Assembly (NCBI GenBank): GCA_022561955.1
Contig: JADFQF010000040.1
Location: 1-8,822, forward strand
Reading direction: 5' to 3'
Length of the DNA: 8,822 bases
Source of the DNA: Chloroflexota bacterium
GTDB taxonomy: Bacteria > Chloroflexota > Dehalococcoidia > SAR202 > UBA11138
A program made the position numbers and the translations under genes. Under the pieces are notes generated by a model. It was given only the letters and a program-made list of their open reading frames with translations. It did not search any database and was not told the origin of the DNA. Below, in pieces: positions 5,810-8,822 of the stretch (positions are counted from its first letter, which is position 1; each line of letters begins with the position of its first letter).

Positions 5810-7144
5810 ATGAACAACGGTACGGGCCTCAACGGCTCAAACGAGTACTCTCCGGAACGCCGGTCTTCGCGTTGGTACAATCTCGTCAGGCTTCTTGTGC
5901 CCGGCCTGAACCTCAAGAGATGGCTCGTCCTGGGAGCGGCCGGCATCTCCATCGTCTCCGTCGGCATCGCGTTTCTCGCCAGGAGGGCGCTGGCGCTGAA
6001 CTTCCCCGACTTTCTGCCCGGATATCTCGAAGGAGTCCTTCTCCTTGGTATCGGGTTTGTATCGATCGTCATAGCGCTTTACGGCCTCTACCGGTCTCTG
6101 GGGCCTCTGATTCTCGCCTCCACCAGCATAAACAGAGGAATAGCCAACACTATCTATACGCGTCGATCGCTGGGCCGCGGCCCGAGAATCGTTGTGATCG
6201 GCGGCGGCACCGGACTCTCGGTCCTGCTAAAGGGCCTGAAGAGGCAGACCGACAACCTGACGGCCATCGTGACCGTGGGGGATGACGGCGGAAGCTCAGG
6301 GCGGCTCCGCAAGGAGATGGGAATCCTGCCCCCCGGGGACTTTCGCAACTGCCTCGTTGCCATGTCGGACGCCGAAACGCTGCTTCAGGACCTGTTTCAG
6401 TACCGCTTCGATCAGGGCGACGGACTGAAGGGGCACAGCTTCGGCAACCTTTTCATCGTCGCCATGACCAACGTCACGGACAGCTTCGAGCAGGCGCTCC
6501 TGGTATCTTCACAGGTGCTCGGTGTCCGAGGAAGCATCGTGCCCGCGACGACGGCCAATTTGCAGCTCTCCGCGGAGCTGGCAAACGGGACGGTCATAGA
6601 CGGCGAGTCCAACATCTCCGAGGCGGGAGGTGACATACGGCGGCTGCATATCGTCCCCGCAGACGCCGCGGCGCACCCACCCGCGGTCGAGGCCATAACC
6701 AACGCCGATTTCATCGTAATAGGCCCGGGAAGCCTCTACACAAGCATCCTACCAAACCTCGTCGTTGGGGGAATTAATGATGCCCTCAGAACCACCCGGG
6801 CGACCAAGATTTACGTCTGTAACGTAGTCACGCAGATGGGCGAGACCGAAGACTATTCGGTCGCAGACCATCACGAAGCCCTCGTCCGCCATACCTTCCC
6901 GGAGATCGTCGATTACGTCGTTGCAAACAATCGAATGTTCCAGCTGGGGTCACGCTACTTTGGGAACGTCGTGCGAATCGACGATCGAACATTGAAGTAC
7001 GCCCGCCTGTACACCGGTGACCTGACCAACGCCGATTTTCCCGCCAGACACGACAGCGAAAAGCTGGCACAGGTCCTGATGGATGTGTATCATGAGACTA
7101 GGAAAGCTCGGACCTCTTCGAAGGCGGCGATGTCCGAGAAATAG
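5810..7144 (+). CDS. yvcK: YvcK/GlmR family UDP-N-acetylglucosamine-binding protein with membrane-anchored N-terminus
   Basis: YvcK (GlmR, CofD-like fold, UPF0052) binds UDP-sugars and adjusts carbon flow into cell-wall precursors in Bacillus; its role in this lineage is inferred. The CofD-like domain begins at about residue 125 with RIVVIGGGTGLSVLLKGLKR (126-145). VGDDGGSSGRLRKEMGILPP (156-175), GDFRNCLVAMSD (176-187) and KGHSFGNLFIVAMT (207-220) follow. IGPGSLYTSILPNL (304-317) and CNVVTQMGETEDYS (337-350) are the other family motifs. The 444-residue length exceeds the 310-330 of compact YvcK. The extra N-terminus holds two predicted membrane helices (about 38-56 and 72-92), separated by a short loop, with Arg/Lys-rich flanks before the first. 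The catalytic-like fold should face the cytosol. It starts 4 bp after gatB with no strong Shine-Dalgarno, suggesting coupling to gatB. Confidence 0.93.
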   Translation: MNNGTGLNGSNEYSPERRSSRWYNLVRLLVPGLNLKRWLVLGAAGISIVSVGIAFLARRALALNFPDFLPGYLEGVLLLGIGFVSIVIALYGLYRSLGPLILASTSINRGIANTIYTRRSLGRGPRIVVIGGGTGLSVLLKGLKRQTDNLTAIVTVGDDGGSSGRLRKEMGILPPGDFRNCLVAMSDAETLLQDLFQYRFDQGDGLKGHSFGNLFIVAMTNVTDSFEQALLVSSQVLGVRGSIVPATTANLQLSAELANGTVIDGESNISEAGGDIRRLHIVPADAAAHPPAVEAITNADFIVIGPGSLYTSILPNLVVGGINDALRTTRATKIYVCNVVTQMGETEDYSVADHHEALVRHTFPEIVDYVVANNRMFQLGSRYFGNVVRIDDRTLKYARLYTGDLTNADFPARHDSEKLAQVLMDVYHETRKARTSSKAAMSEK

Positions 7145-7167
7145 GGCTGCGGACCCCAGGATACAAC

Positions 7168-7377
7168 ATGCTCAATATCATTCAGATAATCGTTTCGGTA
7201 ATATTGATCGGCATAATTCTTCTTCAGGTTAAAGGGCAGGGCACCGGCCTGTTCGGCTCTTCCGAGGGCTCTTTCAGGACCCGCCGGGGCCTGGAGAAGA
7301 CTCTGTTCCAGTTCACGATCTTCATGGTGGTCGTCTTCATAGGGATGTCCATGATCAGCGTGAGATTTTTCAACTAA
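7168..7377 (+). CDS. secG: Preprotein translocase subunit SecG
   Basis: SecG is the small integral membrane subunit of SecYEG that aids SecA-driven protein export. The 69 residues have the SecG layout. A first membrane helix spans about 3-20 (NIIQIIVSVILIGIILLQ). A cytosolic loop carries the conserved glycine-rich segment GQGTGLFGSSEGSFRTRRG (23-41). A second helix spans about 47-66 (QFTIFMVVVFIGMSMISVRF). Length and topology match the family. AGGA ends six bases before the ATG and is a good ribosome binding site. It lies 23 bp after yvcK and 68 bp before the DUF62 gene, all in the same direction. Confidence 0.95.
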   Translation: MLNIIQIIVSVILIGIILLQVKGQGTGLFGSSEGSFRTRRGLEKTLFQFTIFMVVVFIGMSMISVRFFN

Positions 7378-7445
7378 GGCCGCGACATCTCCAGGATCGC
7401 CACGGGACCAGCTAACGCCAACCCTAACGGAAAGCCCTTTGCCTG

Positions 7446-8312
7446 GTGTCTCCCCGCATCGTAACCCTTACCACAGACTTCGGCCACGGCGACGGGTTCG
7501 TGGCGGCAATGAAGGGTGTAATCCTTGGCCTGAGCTCCACGGTAACCCTCGTTGACGTCAGCCACGAGATCCCTCCACAGGACGTCCGGCACGCGGCGTT
7601 CGTCCTGGGCACCGTATGCCGATACTTCCCGCCCGACGCCATTCACCTGGCGGTCGTCGATCCCGGCGTGGGTTCGTCGCGCAGTCCGATTCTCATCGAG
7701 ACTCCCCACGGGACCTACGTAGGCCCCGACAACGGCATATTCTCGCGAGCGCTGTTGGGATTTCGAGCAGCCATGCAAGACGATGGTGCGGCAGGCCGTC
7801 AGTCAGAGGACGGCCCTGCGCTTGAGACAGCTCCCGCGAACTGCAAGGCCTACGCGCTGAACAAGGCCAAGTACTGGCTGGAGCCCGTAAGCGACACCTT
7901 TCACGGCAGGGACATCTTCGCTCCCGTCGTAGGCCACTACGCCGGGGGTGTGCCCGCCCATGAGCTTGGGTCGCTCATAGCCGAGGTGAGGACCTTGCCA
8001 ATGCCCTTACCGAGGAGCAGCGGAAACGTCGTGCATGGTCAGATAATTCATGTCGACCGATTCGGAAACCTCGTAAGCAACATCGCGATAGAAAGCCCTG
8101 TCGGGGTAAGCCTGGAGGTAAACATAGGTGATAGACGCATATCCGGGCCATCGCGATCGTACGCGTCCGCGACCGGTCTGTTGGCGATAGTGGGCAGCCA
8201 CGGCTTCCTCGAGATAGCCGTCAGAAACGGTAGCGCCGCCGAGAGTCTGAATGCCGGCGTGGGAACGCCGCTTACGGTAGTCTTCCGCGAGGGACTCACG
8301 CCGGAGGATTAA
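7446..8312 (+). CDS. S-adenosylmethionine hydroxide adenosyltransferase (DUF62 / fluorinase-like family)
   Basis: Members of this family cleave S-adenosylmethionine with water (hydroxide) to adenosine and methionine; a few relatives use chloride or fluoride. The 288 residues begin with IVTLTTDFGHGDGFVAAMKG (5-24), where Asp11 matches the ribose-binding aspartate. AVVDPGVGSSRSPI (69-82) gives Asp72 and Arg79. DTFHGRDIFAP (150-160) gives His153. Together these form the Asp-Arg-His triad that marks the hydrolytic branch rather than halogenases. HVDRFGNLVSNI (202-213) holds Asp204 and Asn208 of the adenine/methionine site. A low-conservation insert of roughly 25-30 residues (about 105-135) lies between the GPDNGIFSRAL loop and the triad histidine. 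The GTG start is the first suitable codon before the family N-terminus; the Shine-Dalgarno (GGAAAG) is only fair. The gene is convergent with, and overlaps by three bases, the FAD oxidase gene. The biological role of the family is not settled. Confidence 0.93.
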   Translation: MSPRIVTLTTDFGHGDGFVAAMKGVILGLSSTVTLVDVSHEIPPQDVRHAAFVLGTVCRYFPPDAIHLAVVDPGVGSSRSPILIETPHGTYVGPDNGIFSRALLGFRAAMQDDGAAGRQSEDGPALETAPANCKAYALNKAKYWLEPVSDTFHGRDIFAPVVGHYAGGVPAHELGSLIAEVRTLPMPLPRSSGNVVHGQIIHVDRFGNLVSNIAIESPVGVSLEVNIGDRRISGPSRSYASATGLLAIVGSHGFLEIAVRNGSAAESLNAGVGTPLTVVFREGLTPED

Positions 8313-8822
8313 GGAATAAGCTTGCCGGGGTTGAGGATGCCGGCGGGGTCCAGCGCCTTCTTTATGCTTTGCATCAGATTCATGCCAGAGCCGAGCTCAT
8401 CGTCCATCATGTGGGAGAGCTTGACGCCGACGCCGTGACAGTACTCCATCGTGCCGCCCATCTCTTGCGCCATGCCCAGGACCTGGTCCACTACATCGCC
8501 AAGCCCGGCGGCGCCGGCCTCATCCTCGTCGTCTTCGCGTGCGATCATAAAGGAAAAATACTCGGGCATGCCCCACAGAGACCATTCGCGAACGATGACC
8601 CGATTGCCGGAGAAGACGCGCTGACATCTCCGCCTGTACTCCAGGACCTTGGAGACCGGCAGCGCCACGTGAAGGTAGTCCATCCTGTAGGCGGACCGGC
8701 CGCGCCGCGCCGACAGCGGCGCATCGCTCTCGATGACTTCACTCCTGTAGCGTTCTCCCGAAGAGTGGCGGGTCTTCCAGAAGCGGTGGGCCACGCCTTC
8801 GTCGCCCCTGCGGCCATCGAAC
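8309..8822 (-). CDS. FAD-linked oxidase, C-terminal part (GlcD/AGPS-like); cut by right edge
   Basis: This is the C-terminal domain of a VAO/PCMH-type flavoprotein, a family that includes glycolate oxidase GlcD, D-lactate dehydrogenases and alkyldihydroxyacetonephosphate synthase. The frame is open from the window edge to the TAA, giving about 170 codons, so the FAD-binding PCMH domain lies beyond the window. The GTG at 8792-8794 is internal, because the same frame continues upstream of it. The ending AHGVG-like CHGVGVKLSHMM followed by IKKALDPAGILNPGKLIP is the family C-terminal signature, with the final helix and the GILNPGK motif. An acidic run REDDEDEAGAAG interrupts the middle of the domain. 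The histidine motif looks slightly closer to AGPS than to GlcD, but the substrate cannot be assigned. Its stop overlaps that of the plus-strand DUF62 gene in TTAA, so the genes are convergent and not co-transcribed. Confidence 0.88.
   Translation of the reverse strand, partial: FDGRRGDEGVAHRFWKTRHSSGERYRSEVIESDAPLSARRGRSAYRMDYLHVALPVSKVLEYRRRCQRVFSGNRVIVREWSLWGMPEYFSFMIAREDDEDEAGAAGLGDVVDQVLGMAQEMGGTMEYCHGVGVKLSHMMDDELGSGMNLMQSIKKALDPAGILNPGKLIP

Noticed and set aside
7446..8312. Fluorinase or chlorinase
   Set aside because: The Asp72-Arg79-His153 triad of the hydrolytic branch is present, which points to hydroxide rather than halide as nucleophile.
8309..8794. Complete small gene starting at the GTG at 8792-8794
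   Set aside because: The same frame stays open to the window edge and the sequence is only the C-terminal domain of a larger FAD-linked oxidase.

Overview
The window carries ten protein-coding genes, two of them cut by the window edges, and no RNA gene, transposase or CRISPR array. It reads like a bacterial chromosome of moderately high GC. The best guess is a Chloroflexota (Dehalococcoidia/SAR202-like) or similar environmental lineage. That rests on a two-domain siroheme decarboxylase beside siroheme genes, a YvcK with a membrane-anchored N-terminus, a GatCAB-type amidotransferase gene and a palindromic intergenic element. None of these is diagnostic, so the taxonomy is inference only.

Left part (1-3179, minus strand, read right to left): a tetrapyrrole cluster in the order siroheme decarboxylase (AhbA/AhbB or NirD/NirL type, both halves in one chain), precorrin-2 dehydrogenase (Met8p/CysG-N type), hydroxymethylbilane synthase hemC, and uroporphyrinogen-III methyltransferase cobA, which is cut by the left edge. 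Together these enzymes account for porphobilinogen to hydroxymethylbilane, uroporphyrinogen III to precorrin-2, precorrin-2 to sirohydrochlorin (possibly on to siroheme), and siroheme to 12,18-didecarboxysiroheme. That is the trunk of the siroheme-dependent (Ahb) heme route. Uroporphyrinogen-III synthase (HemD) is not visible and may lie beyond the left edge, possibly fused to CobA. AhbC and AhbD are also not in the window.

Middle (3180-4332): a divergent intergenic region of about 235 bp, with a plausible promoter for the tetrapyrrole cluster, separates it from a plus-strand protein-L-isoaspartate methyltransferase gene (pcm). The pcm reading frame is conserved upstream of its first conventional start codon, which suggests a CTG start or a one-base sequence error. 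The 276 bp between pcm and gatB holds a good sigma-70-like promoter (TTGTCA, 18 bp, TATACT), a perfect 10-bp hairpin, a second smaller hairpin and flanking 9-bp direct repeats.

Right part (4333-8312, plus strand): gatB (Asp-tRNA(Asn)/Glu-tRNA(Gln) amidotransferase subunit B), yvcK (CofD-like UDP-sugar-binding protein with two predicted N-terminal membrane segments), secG (Sec translocase subunit) and an S-adenosylmethionine hydroxide adenosyltransferase (DUF62 family). The spacings (4, 23 and 68 bp) fit one transcription unit of housekeeping genes. A convergent gene at the right edge encodes the C-terminal part of a GlcD/AGPS-like FAD-linked oxidase. Its stop codon overlaps that of the DUF62 gene within the tetranucleotide TTAA.
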